In this document: in pieces, positions 8,614 to 18,309 of the stretch
How the letters are laid out: the number at the start of each line of letters is the position of its first letter
Numbering within the stretch: position 1 is the stretch's first letter
Assembly: GCF_003671495.1 (NCBI RefSeq)
Contig: NZ_RCHN01000023.1
Span: forward strand, 99,296 to 163,295
Source of the DNA: Ketobacter sp.
GTDB taxonomy: Bacteria > Pseudomonadota > Gammaproteobacteria > Pseudomonadales > Ketobacteraceae
Length of the DNA stretch: 64,000 nt
Direction: 5' to 3'
Translations under genes and position numbers: made by a program
Notes under the pieces: generated by a model
Seen by the model: only the letters and a program-made list of their open reading frames with translations
Database searches by the model: none
What the model was told of the DNA's origin: nothing

Positions 8614-9822
8614 TCAGAAACTGTATTTTGCGGAAAACTGCAGGCGGTTCAGAGAGCCGTCGGTGCCGTCTTCCAGTTCCTTGTTGGCAATGATGATCTC
8701 GCCACCGATATCCAAAGGCGCCGACGGCTTGTAGATCAGGTTGGCGTGGAAGCTCTCGTAAGCCTTGGGCGCGTTGCCGGCGGAGTCCGGATTGTCGGCC
8801 TGGGATGCCGCCAGTGAGAAACTGGAACGCCACTGCTGATTCCACAGATGTCGATAGGCGGCGAATACACCCACTTCATCAATCAGTTCGATGCTGCCAT
8901 CGGCCTCGATGGCGCCGGCGCGGAAACTGTTCAGGCCCATGTAGCGGCCCAGGGCATTACCGGCGTTCAGCATCACCCGCAGATCATCCCCGCCGTTGCC
9001 GATGTTGATTTTACCCGCCAGGCTGACCGCATAACCGAATTCACTTTCAAGGTCGGTGCCGGTGTCATAGGCCAGCTCACGCCCCATCACCGCCACACTG
9101 TAATTGGCCCCGTCACCCCCGAAGTTGTAGCGGGCGATCAGGTCCGGGTATTGATTGGAATCCGAAGAGGAAGCCGCATCATTGTAGAGTGTGCTGGAAG
9201 GGTTTTCCGCAGCGAACATCCAGCCACCGGAGGTGTAGCGTATCTGCGGTTGGCGAATAAAGATGGTGCTCACCGGGCCGACAAAATCCAGCAGGTCCGG
9301 CAGTGCGCTGACATTGAAAAAGGTGGACCAGGTCTGCCCGAACAGCCATTCATCCCAGGTGAAAAAGGCATGCCGGATGCGCGGTGAATAGGAATTGCTG
9401 ATGCGCTCATCCCCCTGCATGCTGCCCTGAAAATCCACTTCAATCATGCCTTTGATCAGGCCGGCGTCAGTCTGGGTCTGGCCTTTGATCCAGAAACGGG
9501 ATTCCTTGGCGGAGAAGTGGGTTTTCGGATCACCGGATTCACCGCCGGTGGGAATGGTGGACGGCACCAGGAAGTCCTCACCGATGCTGGCGGTGGCGGC
9601 GCGACCATCGCTGTAATCGCTCACCATGGCGTCCAGTTTTATGTATCCGCCCACGGTGACGCTGCTGCTGTTGGTGCCAGGCGCTGCAGATTGGGTTTGG
9701 GTTTTCAGGGCTTGGATTTCCTGCTCCAGTTTTTCAATTCGCTGATTCACGTCGTCCGCCAGGGCCGGCGCAGAAATGAGTCCGGCGGAAACCAGTGCAG
9801 CAGTCAGAGGTAGTCGTTTCAT
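8614..9822 (-). CDS. DcaP-like outer-membrane porin
   Basis: A 402-residue porin. A signal peptide (MKRLPLTAALVSAGLISAPALA) is followed by a short coiled-coil (VNQRIEKLEQEIQALKTQ), as in trimeric DcaP porins, then a beta-barrel with alternating aromatic strands and a terminal Phe (F-S-A-K-Y-S-F). DcaP porins take up dicarboxylates and other small anions. The start at 9822 has a GGTGAG ribosome site; reading further upstream runs antisense through acs and is spurious. Divergent from acs, with 180 bases between them, so the two may be co-regulated, although the CrbR-type box there points toward acs. Confidence 0.87.
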   Translation of the reverse strand: MKRLPLTAALVSAGLISAPALADDVNQRIEKLEQEIQALKTQTQSAAPGTNSSSVTVGGYIKLDAMVSDYSDGRAATASIGEDFLVPSTIPTGGESGDPKTHFSAKESRFWIKGQTQTDAGLIKGMIEVDFQGSMQGDERISNSYSPRIRHAFFTWDEWLFGQTWSTFFNVSALPDLLDFVGPVSTIFIRQPQIRYTSGGWMFAAENPSSTLYNDAASSSDSNQYPDLIARYNFGGDGANYSVAVMGRELAYDTGTDLESEFGYAVSLAGKINIGNGGDDLRVMLNAGNALGRYMGLNSFRAGAIEADGSIELIDEVGVFAAYRHLWNQQWRSSFSLAASQADNPDSAGNAPKAYESFHANLIYKPSAPLDIGGEIIIANKELEDGTDGSLNRLQFSAKYSF

Positions 9823-9919
9823 TGTCTCACCTGTTGTTTTTTTCCGTTTGTTATGTGTGCTCCTCAGACTCAAGGCTGTAATAAATCGGTCACAGGGAGT
9901 ATTAGCCAAAGGTCGAAGT

Positions 9920-9936
9920 CTCGACCAAAGTCTAAT
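9920..9936 (+). promoter_or_regulatory. Proposed CrbR operator upstream of acs
   Basis: Sequence CTCGACCAAAGTCTAAT, 66 bases before the acs ATG. Sixteen of 17 bases match the element at 60722-60738 (minus strand) before DUF4212-actP, and its 13-base core is identical to the one at 51803-51815 before the CBS/nucleotidyltransferase gene. Just upstream, GGTCGA and TCGACC form an inverted repeat at 9911-9926. Assignment to CrbR is inferred from the genes it precedes. Confidence 0.65.
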
Positions 9937-10002
9937 TTGCACTGCAGTGTCCCGGTCGCAGACTGGCTTCCACCCAAGAGTGTGCTGCAGTGAGGATGTG
10001 CC

Positions 10003-11922
10003 ATGAATACGGCAGAACAGGCGAAGGAAACCCGGTATCAGCAATATCGGGTTGAGTACCCGCGCAGTGTGCGGGACCCGGATGGGTTTTGGGGCGAGGT
10101 TGGCCGCTGCATTGACTGGATCCAGCCGTTCAGCCGTGTGCAGGACGTGTCGTTCGATCCCGGCGATGTGCACATTCGCTGGTATGAAGACGGTACGCTG
10201 AACGCCAGCGCCAATTGCATCGACCGCCATCTGGCCAGGCAGGCAACGCAGCCTGCCATTCTTTGGGAGCCGGACGCGCCGGGCGAGGCCCGCATCATCA
10301 CTTACCAGCAATTGCATGACGAAGTCTGCCGACTGGCCAATGCCCTGCGTTCCCTGGGGATCGGTAAAGGGGATCGGGTCATGATCTATCTGCCGATGAT
10401 TCCGGAAGCGGTATTTGCCATGCTGGCCTGCGCCCGGATCGGTGCTATTCACTCGGTGGTGTTCGGTGGCTTTTCACCGGAGGCCCTGGCCGGTCGCATC
10501 GAGGATTGCGGCGCCCGCCTGGTGATCACCGCCGATGAAGGACTGCGGGGCGGGCGTGCGATTCCCCTCAAGCACAACGTGGATGCAGCCCTGGCTCACC
10601 CCGACATCCAGTCGGTGACTCACGTGTTGGTGGTGCGTCATACCCAGGCTGAGGTGCAGTGGCACGACGGCCGGGATGTGGATTATGAAACCGTCACCCG
10701 GGCGGCCGCACCCCGTTGTCCGCTGCAGGAGATGGCAGCGGAAGATCCCCTGTTCATCCTCTACACCTCCGGTTCCACCGGCAAACCCAAAGGGGTGCTG
10801 CATTCCACCGGCGGCTATCTGGTGTATGCCGCGTTCACCCATCAACAGGTTTTCGACTATCAACCGGGGGAGGTGTACTGGTGTACGGCGGACATCGGCT
10901 GGATCACCGGCCACACCTATCTGGTGTACGGCCCGTTGGCCAACGGGGCCACGGTGGTGATGGGGGAGGGGCTGCCCAACTATCCTGATGAAACCCGCCT
11001 GGGGCACATCATCGACCGGCACAATGTGTCCATCCTCTACACCGCACCCACCGCCATTCGTGCGTTCATGGCCAAAGGTGAGGCCCCCTTCCAGCACTCC
11101 AGCCGTCGCAGTCTGCGTATCCTGGCCACCGCAGGGGAGCCCATCAACCCCGCCGCCTGGCAATGGTACCGGGAGGTGATTGGCGCGGGTCAGGCTCAGG
11201 TAATCGACACCTGGTGGCAAACGGAAACCGGTGGCGTGATGATCTGTCCCCTGCCGGGCAGTCCGGCCCACAAGCCCGGTGCCGCCACCCAACCGTTTTA
11301 CGGCATCGCCCCCCAGTTGGTGGATAACGATGGCCGGGTGGTGGACGGTGCCGGCGCGGGTAACCTGGTGATCACCGGCAGCTGGCCGGGACAGATGCGA
11401 ACCCTGTGGGGTGACCACGAACGCTTTGTGCAGACCTACTTCACGGCCTTCCCCGGCAAATACTGCAGTGGAGACGGTGCCCGCCGGGATGAGGATGGCG
11501 ATTATTGGATTACCGGGCGGGTGGATGACGTGATCAATGTGTCGGGCCATCGCTTGGGAACAGCGGAGATTGAAAGTGCGCTGGTGGCCCATGCCAAGGT
11601 GGCGGAGGCCGCGGTGGTGGGCTGCCCCCATGCCATCAAAGGCCAGGGCATTTATGTGTATGTCACCGTCAATGAAGGCATTGAGCCTGCGCCGGAGCTG
11701 TTGCAGGAGCTGCGGTTATGGGTGCGGCAGGAGATCGGGCCGGTGGCCTCCCCGGACTGGATTCAGTTTGCCCCCGGCCTGCCCAAGACCCGCTCCGGAA
11801 AAATCATGCGTCGCATTCTGCGCAAGATTGCGGCTAACGAGTTTGATCAGTTGGGCGATGTGTCGACTCTGGCCGATCCCACTGTGGTCCCACAGTTGGT
11901 GGATGGGCGCGTCAATCGTTAA
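10003..11922 (+). CDS. acs: Acetyl-CoA synthetase
   Basis: Converts acetate, ATP and CoA to acetyl-CoA, AMP and PPi in the cytoplasm. The 639-residue length is typical. Visible motifs: the P-loop [11 protein letters not shown], the acetate-pocket segment [10 protein letters not shown] with the selective Trp (propionyl-CoA synthetases have a smaller residue there), the hinge G-R-V-D-D-V, and the C-terminal [11 protein letters not shown] whose Lys is the usual reversible acetylation site. crbR follows after a terminator, and the proposed CrbR box lies upstream. Confidence 0.95.
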   Translation: MNTAEQAKETRYQQYRVEYPRSVRDPDGFWGEVGRCIDWIQPFSRVQDVSFDPGDVHIRWYEDGTLNASANCIDRHLARQATQPAILWEPDAPGEARIITYQQLHDEVCRLANALRSLGIGKGDRVMIYLPMIPEAVFAMLACARIGAIHSVVFGGFSPEALAGRIEDCGARLVITADEGLRGGRAIPLKHNVDAALAHPDIQSVTHVLVVRHTQAEVQWHDGRDVDYETVTRAAAPRCPLQEMAAEDPLFILYTSGSTGKPKGVLHSTGGYLVYAAFTHQQVFDYQPGEVYWCTADIGWITGHTYLVYGPLANGATVVMGEGLPNYPDETRLGHIIDRHNVSILYTAPTAIRAFMAKGEAPFQHSSRRSLRILATAGEPINPAAWQWYREVIGAGQAQVIDTWWQTETGGVMICPLPGSPAHKPGAATQPFYGIAPQLVDNDGRVVDGAGAGNLVITGSWPGQMRTLWGDHERFVQTYFTAFPGKYCSGDGARRDEDGDYWITGRVDDVINVSGHRLGTAEIESALVAHAKVAEAAVVGCPHAIKGQGIYVYVTVNEGIEPAPELLQELRLWVRQEIGPVASPDWIQFAPGLPKTRSGKIMRRILRKIAANEFDQLGDVSTLADPTVVPQLVDGRVNR

Positions 11923-11928
11923 TGGTCC

Positions 11929-11984
11929 GGTCGCCGGCCCACCCCCAATGGCTTTCCATCGCCAGGGTCGGCGGCCTTTTTTTT
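11929..11984 (+). terminator. Rho-independent terminator of acs
   Basis: A 12-base stem (11929-11940 with 11965-11976, two G-U pairs) with a 24-base loop is followed by eight Ts. It separates acs from crbR, so crbR probably has its own promoter or relies on read-through. Confidence 0.8.
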
Positions 11985-12063
11985 CAGGATCTGCCTGATT
12001 TGACGTTGCTTTGATCAACACCCACAATTAGCACAACACACGGCAACGGTACCCATAACAACA

Positions 12064-12726
12064 ATGACGTTACTCGGAAACGTGCTGGTGGCGGACGATC
12101 ACCCCCTGTTTCGCATGGCACTGAAGCAGGCAGTGACCCAGGCTTTTCCCAACGCCAACGTGGTGGAAGCGGAAAACATTGACCAGCTGGAACGCCTGAC
12201 CGACGCTGGGGAGCAGTTCTCCCTGCTGCTGTTGGATCTCAACATGCCTGGAGCGCACGGTTTTTCCGGCCTGATCTACATGCGTGATCGTTACCAGGCG
12301 ATTCCCCTGGTGGTGGTGTCCGCCTCAGAAGAAGCCGCCGTGATTCATAAAGCGGTGGAATATGGAGCCAACGGTTTCATTCCCAAATCCGCGTCCATGG
12401 AGGTGATGGTGCAGGCCATCGAAAAAGTGTGCGCCGGGGAACGCTGGCTGCCCCCCAACATCCTGCCCCAGCACAATCCGTTGTTGCGGGATGAGGATCA
12501 CGATCTTGCCAAGTGCATTGCCTCCCTCACACCACAACAGTTTCGCGTGTTGGGCATGCTGGCGGAGGGCCAGCTGAATAAACAGATTGCCTACGAGTTG
12601 AATGTTTCGGAAGCCACCATCAAAGCCCACATGACTGCCATTTTCCGCAAGCTAGGGGTGCGCAACCGCACCCAGGCGGTGATTCGCCTGCAGAACCTGG
12701 ACGTGGAATCCTTTTCTGCCAATTGA
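12064..12726 (+). CDS. crbR: LuxR-family response regulator, CrbR/ErdR type (acetate switch)
   Basis: A 220-residue NarL/LuxR-type regulator. The receiver has the acidic pair D11-D12, the phospho-acceptor D58 in L-L-L-L-D-L-N-M-P-G and a K near 105. The C-terminal HTH (about 150-215) reads LTPQQFRVLGMLAEGQLNK, then V-S-E-A-T-I-K-A-H. Sequence, size and position after acs fit CrbR/ErdR, the partner of CrbS that activates acs and acetate transport in Pseudomonas, Vibrio and Shewanella. The matching CrbS is at 37284-40784. No good ribosome site precedes the ATG. Confidence 0.85.
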   Translation: MTLLGNVLVADDHPLFRMALKQAVTQAFPNANVVEAENIDQLERLTDAGEQFSLLLLDLNMPGAHGFSGLIYMRDRYQAIPLVVVSASEEAAVIHKAVEYGANGFIPKSASMEVMVQAIEKVCAGERWLPPNILPQHNPLLRDEDHDLAKCIASLTPQQFRVLGMLAEGQLNKQIAYELNVSEATIKAHMTAIFRKLGVRNRTQAVIRLQNLDVESFSAN

Positions 12727-12744
12727 TAGCGTGGTGTTTCAGCG

Positions 12745-13056
12745 CTATTGCAGGAAGAGTTGATAGAACGCGATGGGAAAGATACCGCTGATGCCCACGA
12801 AGATAGAAAACCAGATGTGTCCGTAGCGGGAGCGGATGAACCACTCCAGGTTCAGGGCCAGGGCGAAGTACATCACCAGAATCAAGAAATACAGCCGTTT
12901 GTTGATCAACCCCACACCGAACAGCACCGCAATGGAAACCAGGGTGTAGAGTGCCGAGGTCACCCACTTGTCCCGCTCCCAGGCGTCCACGTGCCGTGCC
13001 GCCCACCAGGACGACAGGCCCACGCAGACAATTGTGAAGAGAGAGGCAATATCCAT
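12745..13056 (-). CDS. Small inner-membrane protein, three predicted TM helices
   Basis: A 103-residue hydrophobic protein with helices at about 1-20, 35-52 and 55-75, plus a last hydrophobic stretch near 82-100. Charged loop residues (H-V-D-A-W-E-R-D-K-W and R-S-R-Y-G) separate them. I do not recognise the family. It is convergent with crbR, with an 18-base gap, and follows the serine hydrolase gene on the same strand. Confidence 0.6.
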   Translation of the reverse strand: MDIASLFTIVCVGLSSWWAARHVDAWERDKWVTSALYTLVSIAVLFGVGLINKRLYFLILVMYFALALNLEWFIRSRYGHIWFSIFVGISGIFPIAFYQLFLQ

Positions 13057-13114
13057 AGAGCGTAGAGTAATGGATATCGTCCGCAGAGGCTCGCTTTATT
13101 GCTGTAAGGGCGTG

Positions 13115-14194
13115 CTACTGATGCAGGGCAGCCCACTGTTGCAGCAGCGGTTCCACCTCCGTCACAATGCGGAACCCCTCGGCCTGGGAACCGAGCAAGC
13201 CCTGGCGGGCCAGGATGCCAAAATAGCCGTGTTCCCGATCCAGAAACGGATAGGCGCCATAGGCACCGGGGCTGGAAAACCGGTTGGGTTCAGCACAGGT
13301 AAATGGCACCGTAGCGCATTCAATCCAATTGCCGAATCCGTAGTGCCAGTCCAGGCCGCGGTCTTCACCGGCGGGGGTTTTCACAATCGTGGCGTTGGCG
13401 ATCTGGTCCGTGCTCATGGCCTGGATCAGTTCCGGTGTCAGCACCCTGTATCGATACAGCGCCGCCAAAAAGTCGGTGTACTCAATGGCGCGCCAGTGCA
13501 TGCCGCCGGCCAGCCGTGGGTTCTCCAGGGACGGCAGATCAAAGGCCGCGGCCGGAAACAGCCCGGTGCGGGCCTGGAAGCGGGCAAACACATCGGACCA
13601 CGCCGTGCCGCCACTGGGGTCCAGGGCGCGCATGGCCATCAATCCCGCCACCTGCAGGTGTGCGCTGTTATAGTTGAATTCAGCGCCGGGCGGGGGAATG
13701 TCGCTGTTCTGCTCCAGAATCCTGGCCACGCACTCACTGAAATCAAACCGGCGCGCATTGATGCAGAGGGGTTCGTTGCTGAGCCCGGAACTGAAACTCA
13801 ACAGGTGGCGCAGGCGGATTTCGCCCAGGCGGCCGGTCTCGGGCCAGAAATCGATGTGGTCCTGCGGGTGATCCTCCAGGGTCAATAGCCCCTGTGCAAC
13901 CAGATCCAGTATCACCGTGGCGCTCACCCATTTGCTGGTGGAGGCGGATTCGTAGTCTGTGTATTCCGTGGAAGCCCCGGTGCTGTGTATGAAACGGTGG
14001 CCGTTGTTGGCTTCCAGTACCAGGGTGAAATCCCGGTCGCTGTCCAGGGCGTCCAGGGCCAGCCGGATCTCATCCTCCAGGGTCGCCGGCGGCGGGTTGT
14101 CATCGCTCCCGCATGCGCACAACAGTGTGCTGACGACCAACGCTGCCAGTAGCCGCAGCACGCCGGCAAAGCTTTGTAATGGTTTGATTTGCAT
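13115..14194 (-). CDS. Serine beta-lactamase-like hydrolase, probable lipoprotein
   Basis: A 359-residue protein with an N-terminal hydrophobic signal ending S-T-L-L-C-A-C28-G-S-D-D, a likely but non-ideal lipobox. The Ser-x-x-Lys motif is S85-T-S-K88. A Y-N-S segment in F-N-Y-N-S-A-H-L-Q stands where class C enzymes and esterases have the Tyr motif, and R-H-L-L-S-F-S-S-G-L is the usual structural motif. Family members are beta-lactamases, DD-peptidases and esterases; specificity cannot be read from sequence. It is divergent from the MerR/copA operon. Confidence 0.8.
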   Translation of the reverse strand: MQIKPLQSFAGVLRLLAALVVSTLLCACGSDDNPPPATLEDEIRLALDALDSDRDFTLVLEANNGHRFIHSTGASTEYTDYESASTSKWVSATVILDLVAQGLLTLEDHPQDHIDFWPETGRLGEIRLRHLLSFSSGLSNEPLCINARRFDFSECVARILEQNSDIPPPGAEFNYNSAHLQVAGLMAMRALDPSGGTAWSDVFARFQARTGLFPAAAFDLPSLENPRLAGGMHWRAIEYTDFLAALYRYRVLTPELIQAMSTDQIANATIVKTPAGEDRGLDWHYGFGNWIECATVPFTCAEPNRFSSPGAYGAYPFLDREHGYFGILARQGLLGSQAEGFRIVTEVEPLLQQWAALHQ

Positions 14195-14311
14195 AGTTAT
14201 CCCTTCCTGTATCGAACGCGTCTCAAGGCATTATTTGTTAATCCCTCCCTGTGGTAAACGTTACAACCAACGCACGGTTTACCGGATCACCGGATTTTTT
14301 ATCGCAGGTGG

Positions 14312-14342
14312 TTGACCTGTGTCTAGGACACAGGTGTAGGCT
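14312..14342 (+). promoter_or_regulatory. MerR-type promoter/operator of the merR-copA operon
   Basis: TTGACC (14312-14317) and TAGGCT (14337-14342) are separated by the 19-base spacer typical of MerR-regulated promoters. The perfect dyad ACCTGTGTC-TAG-GACACAGGT at 14315-14335 lies between them. It points toward merR, so the regulator and copA are probably one autoregulated transcript. Confidence 0.9.
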
Positions 14343-14380
14343 GACATCAAGATCAACCTGACCAGACCCAGAGGTGGAAC

Positions 14381-14881
14381 ATGCGTGTGGCGGAACTCTC
14401 GGAGCGCTTGGCAATCACACCGGATACAGTGCGTTTTTACACCCGCATCGGATTTTTGCGGCCCCGTAAAAATCCCGACAATGGATACAAAGAGTACGGG
14501 GCGGAGGATCTTCAGCGCCTCAAGTTTATTCTGAGTGCACGGGGGCTGGGGTTTTCGGTGGACGATGTGGGGCAGATACTGAGGGAGGCGGATCAGGGCA
14601 AAAGCCCCTGCCATGCAACCCGCACGCTGATGGCAACGCGGCTGCGGGAAAGCGAACAGCGCTTCCGGGAAATGCTGGCGCTACGGAACAAAATGCAGGC
14701 AGCTTTGACATCCTGGGAGACGGTTCCGGATTGCCCACCCAGCGGGCACACCATCTGTCACTTGATCGAAGCGTTCAGTGAACAGGAATGGTCAGCGGAG
14801 CCGGGTCTGGATTCAAGCACTGAGATGGATGCGATGAAGGACGAGACCGAAGCAATGAACAAGGTAACGAGCAAGAGGTGA
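14381..14881 (+). CDS. MerR-family metal-responsive regulator
   Basis: A 166-residue MerR protein: N-terminal winged helix (V-A-E-L-S-E-R-L, then T-P-D-T-V-R-F-Y), long dimer helix at about 80-115, and metal-loop residues C118, H123 and C126. C118-x7-C126 matches the CueR loop spacing, but C77 aligns with the Cys that marks divalent-metal sensors (ZntR C79), where CueR has Ser77. The sensed metal is therefore ambiguous, although it regulates a Cu(I)-type ATPase. AGAGGTGG precedes the ATG, and its stop lies just before the copA start. Confidence 0.87.
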   Translation: MRVAELSERLAITPDTVRFYTRIGFLRPRKNPDNGYKEYGAEDLQRLKFILSARGLGFSVDDVGQILREADQGKSPCHATRTLMATRLRESEQRFREMLALRNKMQAALTSWETVPDCPPSGHTICHLIEAFSEQEWSAEPGLDSSTEMDAMKDETEAMNKVTSKR

Positions 14882-14886
14882 ACACC

Positions 14887-17178
14887 ATGAATTCAGTAAC
14901 GCATTGTGCGCATGAAGATGCGCCCAAGCGCACAACGGCAGCGTCGGCATCTCAACAGGAGCTGTTAATTGAAGGTGCCGGTTGTGCCAGCTGCGTGGCG
15001 AAAATTGAAAGTGCCCTGAAGGCCGTGCCGGGTGTCACAGACGCGGAGATGAACTTTGCCCAGCGTTCGGTGCAGGTATTCGGCGCGGCACCGGTGGCGC
15101 AATTGATCCAGGCGGTGGAGCAGGCCGGTTATCAGGCCACCCCGTCTGCCGCCGAGTCGGAGCAGGATGCTCTGGCGGAAAAAGAACAGGCAGACCAGGC
15201 CTATTACCGGCGCCTGCTGCGCCACATGACCATCGCCCTGGGGTTGGGGGTACCGCTCATGCTGTATGGCTTGATCACCGGGGAAATGTCGGTGAACAGT
15301 GGGCCCCAGCGTCTGGGCTGGCTGCTGGTGGGGGTGCTCACACTGGCGGTGATGTGCGTTTCCGGCCGCCATTTTTACACCGGTGCCTGGCAATCCCTGC
15401 GCAATCATTCCGCCAACATGGATACTCTGATTGCATTGGGTACCGGCACCGCCTGGTTGTATTCCATGGTGGTGGTGTTGGTACCCCACCTGGTGCCCGA
15501 GATGGCGCGCCACGTGTATTTTGAAGCCACCGCCATGATCATCGGCCTGATCAACCTGGGGCTGGGGCTGGAATTGCGGGCCCGGGGCCGTACCTCAGAG
15601 GCCATCAAACGGCTCATCGGCCTGCAGGCGAAAACGGCGCGGGTGCTGCGGGATGGAGTGGAGCAGGATATTCCCATCGCAGCCGTGCTGCTGGGGGATC
15701 GCGTGCGGGTGCGCCCCGGCGAGAAAATTCCGGTGGATGGGGCCGTGGAAGAGGGGCACACCGCCGTGGATGAGTCCATGCTCACCGGTGAGCCCATGCC
15801 GGTGGAGAAATCCATTGGCGATGACGTGGTGGCCGGCACCCTCAACAAAAGTGGCAGCATTCTGTTTCGGGCCACCCGTGTGGGTAAAGACACCGCCCTG
15901 GCGCGCATCATTGGTATGGTCAAGCAGGCGCAGAATTCGAAACCCCCTATTGGCCGGCTGGTGGATGTGATCGCTGCTTATTTTGTGCCGGTCATCATGA
16001 TCATTGCGGTTCTCAGTGCGCTGGCCTGGCTCAATTTCGGCCCGCAGCCGGCGTTGGCTTTCGCCATGGTGTCTGCCACTACGGTGTTGATCATCGCCTG
16101 CCCCTGTGCGCTGGGATTGGCCACCCCCATGTCGGTGATGGTGGGGGTGGGCAAGGCGGCGGAAGCCGGTGTGCTGATCCGCAACGGCGAAGCCTTGCAG
16201 ACTGCCTCCAAAATCACCGCCATGATTCTGGACAAAACCGGCACCATCACGGAAGGGGCTCCCAAAGTCACCGACATCCTGGTGACCGGTGACTACAGCG
16301 AGCGGCAAATACTGCAATGGGCGGCCAGCCTGGAAGCCGGTTCGGAACACCCGCTGGCCCTGGCCATTGTGGACTCCGCCCGCGCGCAGGGTGTGGACAC
16401 ACTGCGCGCGGAAGGCTTCAATGCCATCGCAGGTCAGGGCGTGGAGGCACAGGTGGAAGGCAAGCCATTGTTATTCGGCAATGAAAAGCTGATGCAGCAG
16501 CGGGCGGTTGCAATCGGCCCGTCACTGGCACAGGCGCAACAATGGGCCGCAGCGGCCAAGACCCCCATGTACTTTGCCGTGGATGGCAAGCTGGCGGCGA
16601 TCATCGCCGTGGCGGACCCCATCAAGGCAGATTCCATTGCCGCCATTGAGCGTTTGCAGAATGACGGCATTCGGGTGGTGATGCTCACCGGCGACAATCG
16701 GGATACCGCGCAAGCGGTGGCGGAAAAAGCAGGCATCAAGGAGTTTTTTGCAGAGGTGCTGCCAGAGGATAAAGCCAACAAAGTGCGGGAACTGCAGCAG
16801 CAGGGTGAAGTGGTGGGCATGACCGGCGACGGTATCAACGATGCCCCGGCCCTGGCCCTGGCGGATGTGGGCTTTGCCATCGGCACCGGCACGGACGTGG
16901 CCATAGAAAGTGCGGATATCACCTTGATGCGGGGATCGTTGCACGGCCTGGCGGATGCCATCGCCGTGAGTCGGGCAACCCTGCGCAATATCAAACAGAA
17001 TCTGTTGGGTGCCTTTATCTACAACGTTGCCGGAGTGCCGGTGGCAGCCGGCGTTTTGTACCCGGTGTTGGGCGTGCTGTTGAGCCCGGTGATTGCCGGT
17101 GCCGCCATGGCGTTGTCCTCGGTGACGGTGGTGACCAACGCCAATCGCTTGCGCCTGTTCAAAGCGCAGCAAGAATAA
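14887..17178 (+). CDS. copA: Cu(I)-exporting P1B-type ATPase
   Basis: Inner-membrane copper exporter, 763 residues. One N-terminal metal-binding domain has G-A-G-C33-A-S-C36. The membrane metal site is C405-P-C407, the phosphorylation motif is D449-K-T-G-T and the hinge is G-D-G-I-N-D-A-P from 647. The late helices carry Y-N-V-A-G-V-P and M-A-L-S-S, the P1B-1 (Cu+/Ag+) signature. The start at ATG 14887 is preferred over a GTG at 14878 because GAGGTG sits at the right distance. Translation is probably coupled to merR, whose stop is five bases upstream. Confidence 0.95.
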   Translation: MNSVTHCAHEDAPKRTTAASASQQELLIEGAGCASCVAKIESALKAVPGVTDAEMNFAQRSVQVFGAAPVAQLIQAVEQAGYQATPSAAESEQDALAEKEQADQAYYRRLLRHMTIALGLGVPLMLYGLITGEMSVNSGPQRLGWLLVGVLTLAVMCVSGRHFYTGAWQSLRNHSANMDTLIALGTGTAWLYSMVVVLVPHLVPEMARHVYFEATAMIIGLINLGLGLELRARGRTSEAIKRLIGLQAKTARVLRDGVEQDIPIAAVLLGDRVRVRPGEKIPVDGAVEEGHTAVDESMLTGEPMPVEKSIGDDVVAGTLNKSGSILFRATRVGKDTALARIIGMVKQAQNSKPPIGRLVDVIAAYFVPVIMIIAVLSALAWLNFGPQPALAFAMVSATTVLIIACPCALGLATPMSVMVGVGKAAEAGVLIRNGEALQTASKITAMILDKTGTITEGAPKVTDILVTGDYSERQILQWAASLEAGSEHPLALAIVDSARAQGVDTLRAEGFNAIAGQGVEAQVEGKPLLFGNEKLMQQRAVAIGPSLAQAQQWAAAAKTPMYFAVDGKLAAIIAVADPIKADSIAAIERLQNDGIRVVMLTGDNRDTAQAVAEKAGIKEFFAEVLPEDKANKVRELQQQGEVVGMTGDGINDAPALALADVGFAIGTGTDVAIESADITLMRGSLHGLADAIAVSRATLRNIKQNLLGAFIYNVAGVPVAAGVLYPVLGVLLSPVIAGAAMALSSVTVVTNANRLRLFKAQQE

Positions 17179-17190
17179 AGAGGTGATCGT

Positions 17191-17259
17191 ATGTGGCTTA
17201 TCAACTTAGCGGGCCTGGCCCTGATCGTCTTCATCGTGTGGTGGTTCTGGTTATATTGA
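17191..17259 (+). CDS. 22-residue single-helix membrane peptide
   Basis: MWLINLAGLALIVFIVWWFWLY with stop TGA. AGAGGTG lies seven bases before the ATG and the gene starts 12 bases after copA, so translation is likely. It resembles the N-terminal anchor of membrane-tethered cupredoxin-domain proteins that often sit beside copper ATPases, but here the frame stops at the end of the helix. It may be a relic of such a gene or a free small regulator of CopA. Confidence 0.55.
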   Translation: MWLINLAGLALIVFIVWWFWLY

Positions 17260-17278
17260 AAACAGAAGGTGAAGCAAC

Positions 17279-18160
17279 ATGAATATTCTGATGACCGGCG
17301 GTACCGGGTTGATTGGCAGGGCGTTCATCGAACACCATGGCGATTACGCCTATACGGTGTTGACGCGCTCCCGCCAGCCGGCCCCAACCTCTGCCAACGT
17401 CTCCCTGATCCATTCCCTTGAGCATCTGCAGCATCTGGATGAATACGACGCGGTCATTAACCTGGCCGGAGAACCCATCCTGGGCAAGCGTTGGACAGCG
17501 CGACAGAAAGAGGTGATCCGCCAGAGCCGTTGGCACACCACGCAACGTCTGGTGGATCTGATTGCACAGAGCCAATCGCCCCCCAGGGTGTTCCTCAGTG
17601 GTTCGGCTATCGGTGTCTATGGTAATCGGGGTGACACCCTGTTGGATGAGTCCGCTGCGGTGGGGGGATCCGATTTTGCTTCCTCCTTGTGCGTGCGTTG
17701 GGAGGCGCTCGCCCGTGACGCGGAACCCTTTACCCGTGTGGTGTTGCTGCGAACCGGAATTGTATTGGACACCCGCGGCGGGGCGTTGCGTAAAATGCAG
17801 TTGCCGTTCAAGTTCGGTATGGGCGGGCGCATCGGTCATGGCCGGCAATACATGTCATGGATTCATTGGTTGGATCAGATCGAAGCCATGAATTTTTTGC
17901 TGACCCGGGAGGGATTGTCCGGGCCGGTGAACCTGGTGGCTCCCGGTGCCGTCACCAATGCCGACTACACCCTCGGCCTGGCCAAAGCATTGCATCGACC
18001 CGCAGTGTTGCCCATGCCGGAGCCACTGGTGAAAACCCTGTTCGGGGAAGCCGGCAGTCTGCTGCTGGATAGCCAGAGGGTGGTGCCGAAAAAACTGTTG
18101 GAGAGTGGCTTTCAGTTTGCGTTTGACCGTTTGCCAGCGGCACTGGAGGATCTGCTATAG
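17279..18160 (+). CDS. TIGR01777-family NAD-dependent epimerase, YfcH type
   Basis: A 293-residue extended SDR-fold protein. The Rossmann motif is G-G-T-G-L-I-G-R (8-15). V-I-N-L-A-G-E-P-I and the R-W-T-x-R-Q-K-E-V-I-R-x-S-R box are diagnostic of the TIGR01777/YfcH family, and the C-terminal DUF1731-like part reads G-E-A-G-S-L-L-L-D-S-Q-R-V-V-P-K-K-L. Substrate unknown. It starts 19 bases after the small peptide gene with a GAAGGTG site, so it probably belongs to the copper operon transcript. Confidence 0.88.
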   Translation: MNILMTGGTGLIGRAFIEHHGDYAYTVLTRSRQPAPTSANVSLIHSLEHLQHLDEYDAVINLAGEPILGKRWTARQKEVIRQSRWHTTQRLVDLIAQSQSPPRVFLSGSAIGVYGNRGDTLLDESAAVGGSDFASSLCVRWEALARDAEPFTRVVLLRTGIVLDTRGGALRKMQLPFKFGMGGRIGHGRQYMSWIHWLDQIEAMNFLLTREGLSGPVNLVAPGAVTNADYTLGLAKALHRPAVLPMPEPLVKTLFGEAGSLLLDSQRVVPKKLLESGFQFAFDRLPAALEDLL

Positions 18161-18309
18161 CATCAAAAATTCTCTATATTGAACGCCTGCTTGTACTTGT
18201 CTGCACAAATTCCAGATAAGTTTTGTACTGCCCGGCACAGGCGTTGTTCGGCAGTTTAATATTCTTTAGACTCTTCTGCCTTTGGCGTTTCGATGGGGGG
18301 AGGGCCTTT

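Noticed and set aside
9823..10452. 210-codon N-terminal extension of the DcaP-like porin
   Set aside because: It would run antisense through acs and bury a perfect signal peptide; the ATG at 9822 has a ribosome site.
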